Part shown: piece after piece, positions 26,027 to 35,544 of the stretch
How the letters are laid out: every line of letters starts with the position of its first letter
Position numbering within the stretch: the first letter of the stretch is position 1
Assembly (NCBI GenBank): GCA_903873165.1
Contig: CAIQNQ010000172.1
Span: forward strand, 1 to 42,465
Direction: 5' to 3'
Source: an uncultured Methylococcaceae bacterium
GTDB taxonomy: Bacteria; Pseudomonadota; Gammaproteobacteria; Methylococcales; Methylomonadaceae
DNA: 42,465 bases
Program-made: the position numbers and the translations under genes
Notes under the pieces: generated by a model
Databases searched by the model: none
What the model was told of the DNA's origin: nothing
Seen by the model: only the letters and a program-made list of their open reading frames with translations

Positions 26027-27568
26027 TTAAGCCTTCGCAATCACACTTATCACCTCAAAGGTCGCGGGAATTTGTTCACTAATACGCAAAGACTCATAAG
26101 CCATGTACATTTTTTGCATTGTCGTTTTGCTGGTTAACGATTTATTACGATCTGTAACTTGCTGAGCGCCCAAACCTTTTAACTCCTGCATTAATGACCT
26201 GACAGCGGGGTAATAAGACACATGCAACTGACTAACGCATTGAATGTCTTTAAAGCCAGCCCCCTCTAAAAACTGCTGAATTTGTGCAGCACTATAAAAT
26301 TTATTCACATGGTTGTAATTATCAACCGTAGCCCATGCAGCTTTGAGTTCTTGTAAAGTTTTAGGGCCAAAAGTTGAAAACACTAACTGACCTTCTGGTT
26401 TTAAAACCCGCTTAATATCAAGCAATACAGCTGTTAAGTTCTGACACCATTGCAGAGCTAAGTTAGAAAACAAATGATCAACGCTAGCAGAAACGAAGGG
26501 TAGAAACTCTGCATCTGCGCACACATAATTAATCGTATCTTTAGAGCCCAACTTTCTCTGCGTGGTTTTTAACATGGCATCCGCAATATCCACCGCTATT
26601 AAATGCTTATAATTGGCAGCCCCCACTAATTCAGAAGTTAAAAATCCAGTACCACAACCCAAATCTACTAAGACACCATTACATTGCTTAATATCTACTG
26701 AACCTAATAATTCTCGACCCACCTGTCGCTGTAACTTAGCAACTCCATCATAAGTATTAGCTGCTTTTACAAATGATTGCTTAATACCTCTTTTGTCCAA
26801 TCGCACCGGCACAAACCGAGAGATAATCTCTAATAACTCCTGCGGATGCGATAAAAAAGGCACATGACCAGCTTTATCAATAATATTAAGTTCAACATTT
26901 GGCGCCAATGCTTTTATTTGCTGACCCACGAGAACGGGCACTAAAGTATCGCGAGTCCCTAATATTACCGAAACAGGCACTATAGTTTCAGCAAGTGCTA
27001 CTCTTAAATCAGTTGTTTTAAGGATATCTAAACCACCTTGTAAGGTATTCTTATCAGGTGCAGGATACTCTAGAACAGCAACTTTAAGCTGTTTTAAGAG
27101 TACTTTAAAATCAGGCAATTGATTCACTTGTAATGACAGAAATCGCAACAAAGTCGCTTGGCAATCTGCCTGTAATTGCGCCGCAAAAGCCTCTAATAAG
27201 TTAAGTTGCAACCCTGACCATTCATCAGTTTGAGTAAACAGAGGATTACCCGCTAGCAATACTAAAGCAGACACTTTATCTGGATAACGCTGCGCGATAT
27301 CTAAGACGATGGTCGCACCCAATGACCAACCTAACCAACAAAACTTACCTTCAGGCACAGAAGTCACTAAAGCCTCGCTGATCTCAGCTAAGCTAAAATC
27401 GTCCAGTGCTTCACTCTGACCATGCCCTGGTAAATCAAAACAAATCACTTGGTAGCGTTTGGCTAATTGTTCTGCAAATGCTTGCCAAATACCACTGTGC
27501 ATTGCCCAGCCATGCACTAAAACTATAGTTGACCCTTGACCGATTGAGTGTTGATAAATTTTAACCAT
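26027..27568 (-). CDS. bioHC: BioH-BioC fusion: pimeloyl-ACP methyl ester esterase and malonyl-ACP methyltransferase
   Basis: 513 residues, about the sum of both parts. The N-terminal alpha/beta hydrolase (1-250) has the oxyanion HGWAMHSGIW, nucleophile elbow GWSLGA (Ser about 82), acid GTRDTLVP and His in AGHVPFLSHP, as in BioH. The C-terminal part (about 255-513) is a class I methyltransferase with motif I LVDLGCGTGFLT and SNLALQWC, as in BioC. BioC methylates malonyl-ACP to start the pimeloyl chain and BioH removes the methyl at the end. Such BioHC fusions are known in some gammaproteobacteria. Third gene of the bio cluster, eight bases after bioF. Confidence 0.92.
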   Translation of the reverse strand: MVKIYQHSIGQGSTIVLVHGWAMHSGIWQAFAEQLAKRYQVICFDLPGHGQSEALDDFSLAEISEALVTSVPEGKFCWLGWSLGATIVLDIAQRYPDKVSALVLLAGNPLFTQTDEWSGLQLNLLEAFAAQLQADCQATLLRFLSLQVNQLPDFKVLLKQLKVAVLEYPAPDKNTLQGGLDILKTTDLRVALAETIVPVSVILGTRDTLVPVLVGQQIKALAPNVELNIIDKAGHVPFLSHPQELLEIISRFVPVRLDKRGIKQSFVKAANTYDGVAKLQRQVGRELLGSVDIKQCNGVLVDLGCGTGFLTSELVGAANYKHLIAVDIADAMLKTTQRKLGSKDTINYVCADAEFLPFVSASVDHLFSNLALQWCQNLTAVLLDIKRVLKPEGQLVFSTFGPKTLQELKAAWATVDNYNHVNKFYSAAQIQQFLEGAGFKDIQCVSQLHVSYYPAVRSLMQELKGLGAQQVTDRNKSLTSKTTMQKMYMAYESLRISEQIPATFEVISVIAKA

Positions 27569-27576
27569 GTACCTTA

Positions 27577-28791
27577 TTAATCAGCGTCTAAATTTGTTTG
27601 GTAAATCGCTGTATTTAAAGCATCTAGTAACTGATCAACTTGCTGTTCTTGATGTAAGGCAGAAAAGGTGACTCGTAACCGCGCACTCCCTTTAGGTACG
27701 GTGGGTGGTCTAATTGCACTCACTAAAAAACCAGCTTTTAACAAATGCTCACTGATCGCCACCGTTATTTTACTATCACCAATAATAATCGGCTGTATCG
27801 CTGACAACATGTCATCCTTAACATCTGTATTGGCTGGAACAGGATTGACTAACTCAAATCCTAATTGCTCAGCTCCCGTCCTAAATCGTAAAACTAATTG
27901 CTTAAGTTGCTCTCTACGCCAATTATCTTCGATCACTCGTTTTAAACTAGCTCGAGTCGCTTCAGCAACCGCCGCAGGTAAAGCTGTCGTGAAAATATAG
28001 GTGCGGGCTTTTTGAATCAAGGTTTCTATCAATTCCTCAGATCCGGCAATAAAAGCCCCAAACGTACCGAAACCTTTACCTAAAGTGCCCATTAAAATAG
28101 GTACATCGGTTTGGCTTAAGCCAACATATTCAGCTAAACCACCGCCCTTAGCCCCCAAAACACCAAAGCCATGCGCATCATCAACCATTAACCACGCAGC
28201 TTGTGCTTTAGCCAGTTTAGATAAATCGGCTAAGGGAGCAAAATCACCATCCATACTAAACACACCATCCGTCACAATCAATTTATTACCGGTGGCATTA
28301 TTTAAATGCCTATCGAGATGTTTAATATCCGCATGGTAGTAGCGTTTAAACCGCGCACCCGACATCAATCCGCCATCTAACAACGAAGCATGATTTAAAC
28401 GATCTTCAAAGACCGCGTCACGCTTATCTAGCAAAGCTGATATCACGCCCATATTGGCCATATAGCCCGTAGAGAATAATAATGCCCGCTCACGACCCGT
28501 AAAATCAGCTAACTCTTCTTCTAAAGCATGATGTGCTGAACTGTGTCCACAGATTAAATGTGCTGAACCACTGCCAACCCCATATTGATCAACGCCCAAC
28601 TTAAACGCACTGATAACGTCTGGATGATTAGCTAAGCCTAGATAATCATTGCTACAAAAATTTAAGATGCTCCGCCCGTCAAGCTTTAATTGAATACCTT
28701 GCGGGGAATCAATAAACCGTCGAGATCGATATAATCCCGACGCGGCAATGTCTTGTAATTGCTGAGCTAAATCTGTAAAAGCGTAACTCAT
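27577..28791 (-). CDS. bioF: 8-amino-7-oxononanoate synthase
   Basis: 404 residues. A PLP alpha-oxoamine synthase: [11 protein letters not shown] at the start, the [18 protein letters not shown] block, [10 protein letters not shown], and the Schiff-base Lys in [13 protein letters not shown] (about 239). It condenses pimeloyl-ACP with alanine. About 20 residues longer than E. coli BioF. The ATG overlaps the bioB stop by four bases (ATGA), so the two are translated together. Confidence 0.95.
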   Translation of the reverse strand: MSYAFTDLAQQLQDIAASGLYRSRRFIDSPQGIQLKLDGRSILNFCSNDYLGLANHPDVISAFKLGVDQYGVGSGSAHLICGHSSAHHALEEELADFTGRERALLFSTGYMANMGVISALLDKRDAVFEDRLNHASLLDGGLMSGARFKRYYHADIKHLDRHLNNATGNKLIVTDGVFSMDGDFAPLADLSKLAKAQAAWLMVDDAHGFGVLGAKGGGLAEYVGLSQTDVPILMGTLGKGFGTFGAFIAGSEELIETLIQKARTYIFTTALPAAVAEATRASLKRVIEDNWRREQLKQLVLRFRTGAEQLGFELVNPVPANTDVKDDMLSAIQPIIIGDSKITVAISEHLLKAGFLVSAIRPPTVPKGSARLRVTFSALHQEQQVDQLLDALNTAIYQTNLDAD

Positions 28792-29774
28792 AAAGCGTAA
28801 CTAGAACCGCCAGAACGAATACCTAAACGCTCAAATAAAGCGAGATCATGATTAGTCATTGGGTTATCGGTGGTTAATAACTTATCACCATAAAAAATTG
28901 AATTAGCACCCGCTAAAAAGCATAAGGCTTGCATTTCATCAGACATTTTATTTCGGCCTGCTGATAAACGCACTCTAGATTGTGGCATCATAATTCTAGC
29001 CTGGGCTAAGGTTCTTACGAACACTAAAGGATCGAGTTCTTCAGTACCCATTAAAGGCGTACCTTCCACTTGCACTAACATATTAACCGGCACACTTTCT
29101 GGGTGCTTAGGCATATTGGCTAACTGAATCAGCAACTCTGCTCTATCCACATCACTTTCACCCATACCGACAATACCACCACAGCAAACATTAATACCCG
29201 CATCTCTTACGCGCTCTAAAGTATCTAAACGATCTTGATAAGTACGTGTGGTAATCACTTCTGAATAATAGTCTTCTGAAGTATCGAGGTTATGGTTGTA
29301 ATAATCTAAGCCACCTTCTTTTAAACGCTGAGTTTGCGCATCTGTTAACATACCCAAAGTGACGCAAGTTTCCATGCCTAAGGCTTTAACACCTTGCACC
29401 ATTTCTATCACTCTTTCGACGTCTTTATCTTTGGGTTGACGCCAAGCAGCACCCATACAGAAACGCGAAGCACCTTGATCTTTAGCGTGTTGAGCCGCTT
29501 TAATAACCGCGTCTACTGGCATTAAAGCTTCTGGCGTTAATCCGGAATCGTAACGTGCACTTTGTGGACAATAACCACAATCTTCTGAACAAGAACCGGT
29601 TTTAATGCTCAATAAACTACTGACTTGCACTTCATTAGGATCAAAATGTTCACGGTGCACAGTTTGTGCTTTAAATATCAAATCATTAAAGGGTAAAGCG
29701 TACAGTGCTTTTACTTCATCCAATGTCCAATCATGACGAATAGGATGGGTATTTAAAGCCGGATTTGCAGACAT
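28788..29774 (-). CDS. bioB: Biotin synthase
   Basis: 328 residues. The radical-SAM cluster motif is CSEDCGYC (about 48-55) and the 2Fe-2S ligands lie in [23 protein letters not shown] and [12 protein letters not shown]. It inserts sulfur into dethiobiotin. I start at the ATG at 29774, with GGAG nine bases upstream; a TTG at 29789 overlaps that ribosome site. First gene of the minus-strand biotin operon, divergent from comF with about 75 bases between starts. I saw no good BirA-type operator in that gap. Confidence 0.96.
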   Translation of the reverse strand: MSANPALNTHPIRHDWTLDEVKALYALPFNDLIFKAQTVHREHFDPNEVQVSSLLSIKTGSCSEDCGYCPQSARYDSGLTPEALMPVDAVIKAAQHAKDQGASRFCMGAAWRQPKDKDVERVIEMVQGVKALGMETCVTLGMLTDAQTQRLKEGGLDYYNHNLDTSEDYYSEVITTRTYQDRLDTLERVRDAGINVCCGGIVGMGESDVDRAELLIQLANMPKHPESVPVNMLVQVEGTPLMGTEELDPLVFVRTLAQARIMMPQSRVRLSAGRNKMSDEMQALCFLAGANSIFYGDKLLTTDNPMTNHDLALFERLGIRSGGSSYAL

Positions 29775-29849
29775 TCTGTTAATCTCCAAGAATGGTTATA
29801 GTTTGTAGTGACTCGCATTAACAGCAATCGTCAACCTAATAAAATAAAA

Positions 29850-30551
29850 ATGGTACACAACTGGCTAAATATTATACAGGATTACTTGCTGCCGCCTACC
29901 TGCTTGTTATGCGGAAACAAAGGTTTTAAATCACATGATTTGTGTGATTGTTGCTATCAACGCCTCATTAGAAATAAACGCTGCTGTTATCGCTGTGCAG
30001 AAATCTTTGAAAGCCACATAACAACACCCAGTTTATGTGGACACTGTATTAGCACACCACCAGCCTTCGACGAAACTTATGCCCCTTTTGTTTATCAAGA
30101 CGAAATGCGCCATTTAATTACTCAACTAAAGTTTGGAGGACATACTAAAAATGCTCGTTTACTGGGTTTATTATTAGCGAACTACCTTAAGCAAACCGCC
30201 CAATTACCTGATTTAATTATCCCTGTGCCACTGCATAAAGTAAGGTATCGAGAGCGGGGCTTTAATCAAGCCCTGGAAATTGCCAAAACAGTGGGCAAAA
30301 CATTAAATATTCCGCTCGATATCACTAGTTGCCATCGAACCTTTGACACGCCTCATCAAATTGGTTTAACGGCACTACAAAGACGAAAAAATATGGAAAA
30401 AGCGTTTAGTTTGATCAAACCGATTAATGCTCAACATGTCGCTATAGTCGATGATGTGATGACCACCGGCTCTACCGTACATGAATTAGCCAACTTACTA
30501 AAAAAGTCTGGAGTGGATAGAGTGGATATCTGGGTTTGTGCGAGGGCTTAA
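29850..30551 (+). CDS. comF: ComF-family phosphoribosyltransferase-like protein
   Basis: About 233 residues. The N-terminal zinc finger (CLLCG, CDCC, CYRC, CGHC over residues 17-70) precedes a type I phosphoribosyltransferase domain with the PRPP loop VAIVDDVMTTGSTVHEL near the end. ComF/GntX proteins are linked to DNA uptake in competent bacteria; the exact step is not settled. A GTG at 29808 would add 14 residues; the ATG 29850 puts LLPPTCLLCG where family members have it. In gammaproteobacteria comF often sits next to bioB or bioH, as here. Confidence 0.9.
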   Translation: MVHNWLNIIQDYLLPPTCLLCGNKGFKSHDLCDCCYQRLIRNKRCCYRCAEIFESHITTPSLCGHCISTPPAFDETYAPFVYQDEMRHLITQLKFGGHTKNARLLGLLLANYLKQTAQLPDLIIPVPLHKVRYRERGFNQALEIAKTVGKTLNIPLDITSCHRTFDTPHQIGLTALQRRKNMEKAFSLIKPINAQHVAIVDDVMTTGSTVHELANLLKKSGVDRVDIWVCARA

Positions 30552-30631
30552 ATTGGCATATTTTATTTATTAAGAACCCAAGTTACTGTATATTATGTTC
30601 TAGTTGAACTATTTTGACATTATCTAATATT

Positions 30632-32248
30632 TTGTATTTAGAACATTTTCATTTAATTGAGTTCCCCTTCTCAATATCACCTGACCCGCACTTTATATAT
30701 ATGAGTCAGCGACATCAAGAGGGTTTAGCTCATCTACTGTACGGCATTGAATTTGGTGGTGGTTTCGTTGCCTTAACCGGTGAGGTAGGTACAGGAAAAA
30801 CTACATTATGTCATTGTCTGTTAAAACAATTACCCGAAAATATTGATCTCGCTTTAATTTTAAATTCTCGATTAAATGCGATTGAACTAGTTGCCACCTT
30901 ATGTGACGAACTAGCCATTAGTTACGATAAAAATTCTAATTCCTTAAAATACCTAATTGATGTACTGAATCAACACTTGTTATTAACCCATGCCAAGGGT
31001 AGGCAGACGGTTTTACTCATTGATGAAGCACAGAATTTAAGTATGGAAGTGCTTGAACAGCTTCGTTTGTTGACGAATTTAGAAACCACAAAAACCAAGT
31101 TATTGCGAATCATATTAGTTGGACAACCTGAGCTAAAGGAATTGCTAGAAAGACAAGATTTACGACAACTTAATCAACGCATTACTGCAAGATATCATTT
31201 ATTACCCTTATCACGCAAAGAAACTCAAGCTTATATTAAGCATCGATTAAGTATTAGCCATGGAAATATTGAAATATTTCAGGACGCTGCAATTAATAAG
31301 ATTTATCAATTAACTCATGGCATCCCAAGATTGATTAATTTATTATGTGATAGAGCACTCTTGGGGGCTTATGCCACGCATGTTTATAAAATCAATTCTA
31401 AAATAGTTGCTGATGCTGCTACAGAAATATTACCTGAAAAACAATTAAAAAAAGACTTTTTCCGCATGGCATCATTCACCCTATTAATAGGTTTATTCGT
31501 TGTGTTATGCGGGTATATAGTGACAACGACTGACCCTTTTAAAAAAGTATTTTTACCCGTAAGTTCTTTAAAGCCACAGACCGTATCAAATATCAAACCA
31601 GTGGATATTAAACCCATTCCAGCTTTAAAGTTTATTGATTGGTTAAATAATCCTGCTTATAATTTAAATAATGTTTTAAACGATACCTTGATTAAGTGGG
31701 GCAAAACACCTCAAGTTAATCAAAAAGTTGATTGTGTAACTATTCAAGCAACTGGACTACGATGCGGGTTAGGTAAAGCCTCATGGAAAGAAATATTGTT
31801 AATGAATAAGCCAGTCATTTTAGAGTTCGTTTTAAATGGTAAAAGTAAGTATTACGCTTTAGTCACTGGTTTTACTGAGCAACAAACTACTGTGCATTTC
31901 TCTGATAATGTAAAGTTTCCCGTCGCAGATATTTTAAAATATTGGGAAGGCTATTATTTAACTCTTGAAGTGCCAGAATTAAAATTAACTAATGCCAAAA
32001 GCATTACTTATGAGCATAAAAATTTAGAAAATGTTTTGTGGTTACACTATGTATTAAATACTTATGATGGGATAGCAGGTTTAGTTGATCATCCAATTTT
32101 CTTTGATGAAGCACTTTCTAAAAGAGTACAACATTATCAACATGAACAACATTTAGAAGAAGATGGAAAAGCAGGACCAAAAACATTAATCAGTCTTAAG
32201 AGTTATGCGCAAAACCATGAATATTCGCACTTAATGATTAACGAATAA
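30632..32248 (+). CDS. gspA: GspA/ExeA-type AAA ATPase with peptidoglycan-binding domain
   Basis: About 538 residues. The start YLEHFHLIEFPFSISPDPHF is the ExeA family opening. The AAA domain has Walker A GEVGTGKTT (about 49-57) and Walker B VLLIDEAQNL, followed by GHGIPRLINLLCDRALL-like residues. One membrane helix lies near 280-300. The periplasmic part has a C39-like region and a C-terminal PG-binding domain (LSKRVQHYQHEQHLEEDGKAGP, 22 residues at about 494-515). GspA with GspB helps place the type II secretin through the cell wall. The start is a TTG at 30632 or 30614; I chose the one that aligns with ExeA. No other gsp genes are in the window. Confidence 0.88.
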   Translation: MYLEHFHLIEFPFSISPDPHFIYMSQRHQEGLAHLLYGIEFGGGFVALTGEVGTGKTTLCHCLLKQLPENIDLALILNSRLNAIELVATLCDELAISYDKNSNSLKYLIDVLNQHLLLTHAKGRQTVLLIDEAQNLSMEVLEQLRLLTNLETTKTKLLRIILVGQPELKELLERQDLRQLNQRITARYHLLPLSRKETQAYIKHRLSISHGNIEIFQDAAINKIYQLTHGIPRLINLLCDRALLGAYATHVYKINSKIVADAATEILPEKQLKKDFFRMASFTLLIGLFVVLCGYIVTTTDPFKKVFLPVSSLKPQTVSNIKPVDIKPIPALKFIDWLNNPAYNLNNVLNDTLIKWGKTPQVNQKVDCVTIQATGLRCGLGKASWKEILLMNKPVILEFVLNGKSKYYALVTGFTEQQTTVHFSDNVKFPVADILKYWEGYYLTLEVPELKLTNAKSITYEHKNLENVLWLHYVLNTYDGIAGLVDHPIFFDEALSKRVQHYQHEQHLEEDGKAGPKTLISLKSYAQNHEYSHLMINE

Positions 32249-32250
32249 AT

Positions 32251-32919
32251 ATGTCTCTTATTTTAAATGCCTTACGTAAATCAGAACGAGAAAGACAGTC
32301 AGTGCAAGCTAAAAGTCCTGGCACTGATTTGTATGAAGTACCAAAGAAATATAATCGACGAAAGTTAATTATTTACAGTGCCATTTTTATTATGGCTAAT
32401 TTAATACTCACATGGGTTATGATTAGTTTTAACCGTAAACCAGAAATTTTGCCTCAACTTGCAGTCACAATAAACTCAGAAACAGCAAGCCAAAACCATT
32501 CAGTTACACCGATTAGTAAAACAAATAACACAGACAAAGTGGTTGATGATTTTACAGTTCCTGAAAACAACACTTCTATAGCAGATTTAATGGCTGAAAA
32601 ATCGCATAACTCAAAAGAGCAACCAATAAAGAAAATAGTAGCCACTAAACCCGCATTATTAATTACTCCCCAGCAAAACCCAATTAATAATTCAGTTCCT
32701 AAAACTAACGACTCAGAACAAATGACTACTGAGGTAAAACCCCACAAATCAGACGAGCCATTAACAACCAAAACTGTTACGGCTAATCCTGATAAAATAA
32801 ACACTCAACCCGTTGAAACTAAAATTGAAAATAATCCTGAACCTATAGATTTTGAAAAACCAACTGATTTAACAACACTTAAACAAATTGAAGAAATAAT
32901 GGAAGAAAAGCCAAATTAA
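32251..32919 (+). CDS. gspB: GspB-like protein lacking the conserved C-terminal domain
   Basis: 222 residues. The opening MSLILNALRKSERERQ is diagnostic of GspB/ExeB, followed by one membrane helix (37-57). The periplasmic part (58-222) is a low-complexity, Thr/Asn/Pro/Lys-rich linker ending in KPTDLTTLKQIEEIMEEKPN. The globular GspB domain that normally ends the family is absent, and none is encoded in the few bases before tag. It follows gspA by two bases, so the pair is co-expressed. It may be a shortened form or a GspA anchor only. Confidence 0.78.
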   Translation: MSLILNALRKSERERQSVQAKSPGTDLYEVPKKYNRRKLIIYSAIFIMANLILTWVMISFNRKPEILPQLAVTINSETASQNHSVTPISKTNNTDKVVDDFTVPENNTSIADLMAEKSHNSKEQPIKKIVATKPALLITPQQNPINNSVPKTNDSEQMTTEVKPHKSDEPLTTKTVTANPDKINTQPVETKIENNPEPIDFEKPTDLTTLKQIEEIMEEKPN

Positions 32920-32925
32920 CTAAAC

Positions 32926-33501
32926 TTATCCCTCATCAATCAATTCAGAGTGTCTAAAACAATCCACTGTATGATCGTTTACCATGCCTGTCGCTTGCAT
33001 AAAAGCATAACAAATCACGCTACCAACAAATTTAAACCCACGTTTTTTTAAATCTTTACTCATCAACAAAGATGCTTCATTTGAAGCCGGAACTTCTGTC
33101 GAATTAGCCCAGCTATTTTGCACAGTAACTCCATCGACAAAACCCCATATATAGCTATCAAAACTTCCAAATTCATTCTGAACTGCAATAAATGCTTTAG
33201 CATTATTAACAACCGAGTGGATTTTTAAACGATTTCTAACGATACCTGAATTAGCTAACAAAGCAGTTAACTTAGTATCATCATATAGAGCAACAACATG
33301 CGGATCGAAATTATCAAAAGCCATTCGATAAGCTTCGCGTTTACGGAGGATGATTGACCAACTCAAACCCGCTTGAGCGCCTTCAAGACTTAAAAACTCA
33401 AATAATAAACGGTCATCATGCACTGTAACTCCCCATTCATGATCATGATAATGTTCCTCTAATTGACTCGAAACTGCCCAACTACACTTTGACATCATCA
33501 T
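32926..33501 (-). CDS. tag: 3-methyladenine DNA glycosylase I
   Basis: 191 residues. The start KCSWAV and EEHYHDHEWGV give the first two zinc ligands and the conserved HDxEWG block; NDHTVDCFRH near the C-terminus gives the last ligands. SLEGAQAGLSW and FVGSVICYAFMQATGMVNDH are the Tag fold. It excises 3-methyladenine from alkylated DNA. Three ATGs in a row mark the start; GGGA lies seven bases before the first. Its upstream region was hit by an IS element only 26 bases away, so its promoter may now lie in or beyond that element. It is convergent with gspB. Confidence 0.93.
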   Translation of the reverse strand: MMMSKCSWAVSSQLEEHYHDHEWGVTVHDDRLLFEFLSLEGAQAGLSWSIILRKREAYRMAFDNFDPHVVALYDDTKLTALLANSGIVRNRLKIHSVVNNAKAFIAVQNEFGSFDSYIWGFVDGVTVQNSWANSTEVPASNEASLLMSKDLKKRGFKFVGSVICYAFMQATGMVNDHTVDCFRHSELIDEG

Positions 33502-33545
33502 TGCAAAATCCCAAACTTTCAGTAAACAATACTTCGGACAGTTTT

Positions 33546-33570
33546 GATTTGATTTGATTTGATTTGATTA
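33546..33570. repeat. GATTT microsatellite in the left end of the IS
   Basis: Four perfect GATTT units and a fifth ending GATTA. It lies just inside the left inverted repeat, between the IS end and the transposase start, and only about 45 bases upstream of tag. Confidence 0.92.
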
Positions 33571-33655
33571 AAAAATAGTCTGGAAGCCTCCAGCGTGGGA
33601 AAGCGTGGGAAGATGTAATCAACGACGATAACAGTCCAACACACCCAAGACCTCC

Positions 33656-34439
33656 ATGCACCCAATAGAACACATTCTAAACCAAATGTCCGGCGTAGCA
33701 AAGCCACAACGTAAGTTCATGTCCATCTTGCTAACAGCCCTGACGTATCTGCCGGGGCGGGTAAATTTCCGAAACCTTGGCCGTTATACCTCTCTGAATG
33801 AAAAAATCTTTTCGAGATGGTTTCGTCGCCCGTTCGATTTTGTTACCTTCAACCTGCTGAGCTTGAAGGACTTGCCGAATAGTGGCGAATGGATGGTAAC
33901 AATCGATGCCAGTTTTTCACCCAAAAGTGGGCGCACCAGTTACGGCCTGGACTGGTTTTGGAACGGTTCACAAGGTCAGGCGGAACGCGGACTGGAAATT
34001 TCATTGCTGGCCTGGTGGATGTGACACACAACACGGACTATACGCTGTCGGCTTACCAAACCCCCGCTTTGACCAAAGTACCCAAGGTACCTAAAGTAGC
34101 CAAAGAGTCAACCGTCAATACCGAAGATAAGGTTGCTCAAGATACCGACAAAAAAACCAAAGCCAAAGGCCGACCGCGCAAGTTTGCGGACAAAGTCCGT
34201 TTTTTCGTGTTCCGCGATGCTAAGCAATACACGGGGCTGTGCGATTGCCAAGCGACCTACGAAGCAAAGCTGAACTTTCATTTCAATGCTTCACTGGCGG
34301 CACTGAATCTGTTGCGTCTGGAGGATAGGCAGCAGGCTGAGGAAGGTACAGGTCGCAACGTCATTTCCATCGCCAGTTGGAAAACCCGTAAATTTAATGC
34401 TTTGCAGCCTTATGTAACTATGGCGCTATCGCCGCGTAA
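33656..34439 (+). pseudogene. IS4-family transposase, frameshifted and internally deleted
   Basis: The frame starting at ATG 33656 runs through an intact N-terminal part (SILLTALTYLPGRVNF, then SLNEKIFSRWF, the DDE Asp in WMVTIDASF, GLDWFW). About one base is missing near 34012, where the expected LLAVVDVTHNT continues in the next frame as VDVTHNTDYTLSAYQ. That frame has a gap where GRPRKFADKVRF jumps directly to FRDAKQYTGLCDCQA, losing the catalytic middle, and a second gap before the terminal LCNYGAIAA, which is in a third frame and ends at TAA 34437. The element cannot move on its own. Family assignment is by remembered IS4-type motifs. Confidence 0.85.
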
Positions 34440-34686
34440 ACTGTCCGAAGTATTGGTTTATGAACATCTAAAAAATCAATATTACGGTGGCGGCATGAGT
34501 GTATATGGACATTATTGATTTGCGCTGATTGACGCGTCGACGCCGCTTTAAATACACTGCTCCGCCTCAGTCGCCCTCCTCTCACGAGGATGTTTTTGCC
34601 AAGAGATAGAATGCTGTATTTAATCTAATCCGTATAGGTTTGTGCGTCATTATTCAAAACGAATGCTGTAATGCTTTAAACGAATT

Positions 34687-35349
34687 TTACACCTGACTTG
34701 AAGGAGCTACAGTTTTGATAGCTGAAATTATTTCTTGATAATCAGTCTGGTGATGTTTTTTTAGATACAAGAGAAATGGCGCTAGGTTACTGGCATCAGG
34801 ATTAAGATACATACTTAAACTTAATCGTTTAGCTTGCTTAAAACCAGCGGTGGGACTGGTATCGTGAAAATGATAGACGTTGCACCCTTGCATATACTCT
34901 CGGGTATATTTTCTCACATAGTCGCTATCTGACTCCGATCCGGGTAGCAGGCCACTTTCCCCCAATTTACCTTTGGTTGACCATGTTTTGCTTGACCTTT
35001 CAACAGTGCAATATTCTGTATCGAATACCAGTGTATCGTTGGTTTCACCATGCACGAACTCTACGTGATAGCCATTATTTCCTATATCAATATCAATGGT
35101 AATTATTGGAGTAGTTTTTGAGCCAAAGTGGAAGAATGTATTTGCATAGCCTTGTCTTTCAACATAAGTCTGCAATTTCCCTTCAGATAAATTTCTTAAA
35201 AAAGTAAACAGGGAAATAAAATTTGACTTGCCTGCTCCATTGGCGCCAATAAGAATATTTATTGGCTTCATTTTCAAGTCGAGAGCTTTTATCGATTTAA
35301 ACCCTGTAAGTTTAATTTGATGAAGATGTGTATTCTGCGGTTCGGACAT
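34687..35349 (-). pseudogene. AAA (RecF/OLD-like) ATPase, C-terminally truncated
   Basis: 220 residues. The start HLHQIKLTGFKSIKALDLKM and Walker A LIGANGAGKSNFI (about 33-42) are typical of AAA_21/OLD-like ATPases often found in anti-phage and accessory loci. The normal protein is nearly twice as long; signature motif, Walker B and His switch are all missing. The frame ends at a stop just after IKTVAPSSQV, where homologues continue. The following 230 bases up to the IS are unrelated, so the 3' half was lost, probably with the IS rearrangement. Unlikely to hydrolyse ATP. Confidence 0.72.
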
Positions 35350-35544
35350 AATTTCATTTATATTTTACTATGGCGATCACCATAGATTTACAGATGTCAA
35401 TTGACTGTCTCCTGTCCCCATTTTGCACTTAACATTCGAACACCTATTGAAGAAAAATATGTGTTGCCACTGCAATATCTTGACGCACTCCAGCAAATCA
35501 AAATAATAAACGCCTATTTTTACATGACCTAATCTTGGCTATTA

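Larger units (their letters stand above)
33527..34455 (+). mobile_element. Decayed IS4-like insertion sequence with intact inverted ends
   Basis: CAATACTTCGGACAGTTT at 33527-33544 and its exact reverse complement at 34438-34455 are 18-bp terminal inverted repeats enclosing 929 bases. Inside lie a GATTT microsatellite (33546-33570), a tandem AGCGTGGGAA pair (33592-33611) and a broken transposase gene on the plus strand. The right repeat overlaps the transposase stop codon. The flanks (TTCAGTAAA left, GTTTATGAA right) show no target duplication, which suggests that neighbouring DNA was lost or rearranged after insertion. Confidence 0.85.

Noticed and set aside
29775-29849. BirA-type operator between bioB and comF
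   Set aside because: Only partial matches to the TTGTAAACC / GGTTTACAA halves; not convincing enough to annotate.
33482-33707. Two minus-strand frames of about 62 codons across the left end of the IS
   Set aside because: They span the IS boundary, the microsatellite and the tag start; Ser/Lys repeats come from the GATTT tract.
35395-35445. CTGTCCCCATTTTGCA word resembling sequences near REP-associated (Y1) transposases
   Set aside because: Single occurrence, no palindrome and no transposase gene beside it.
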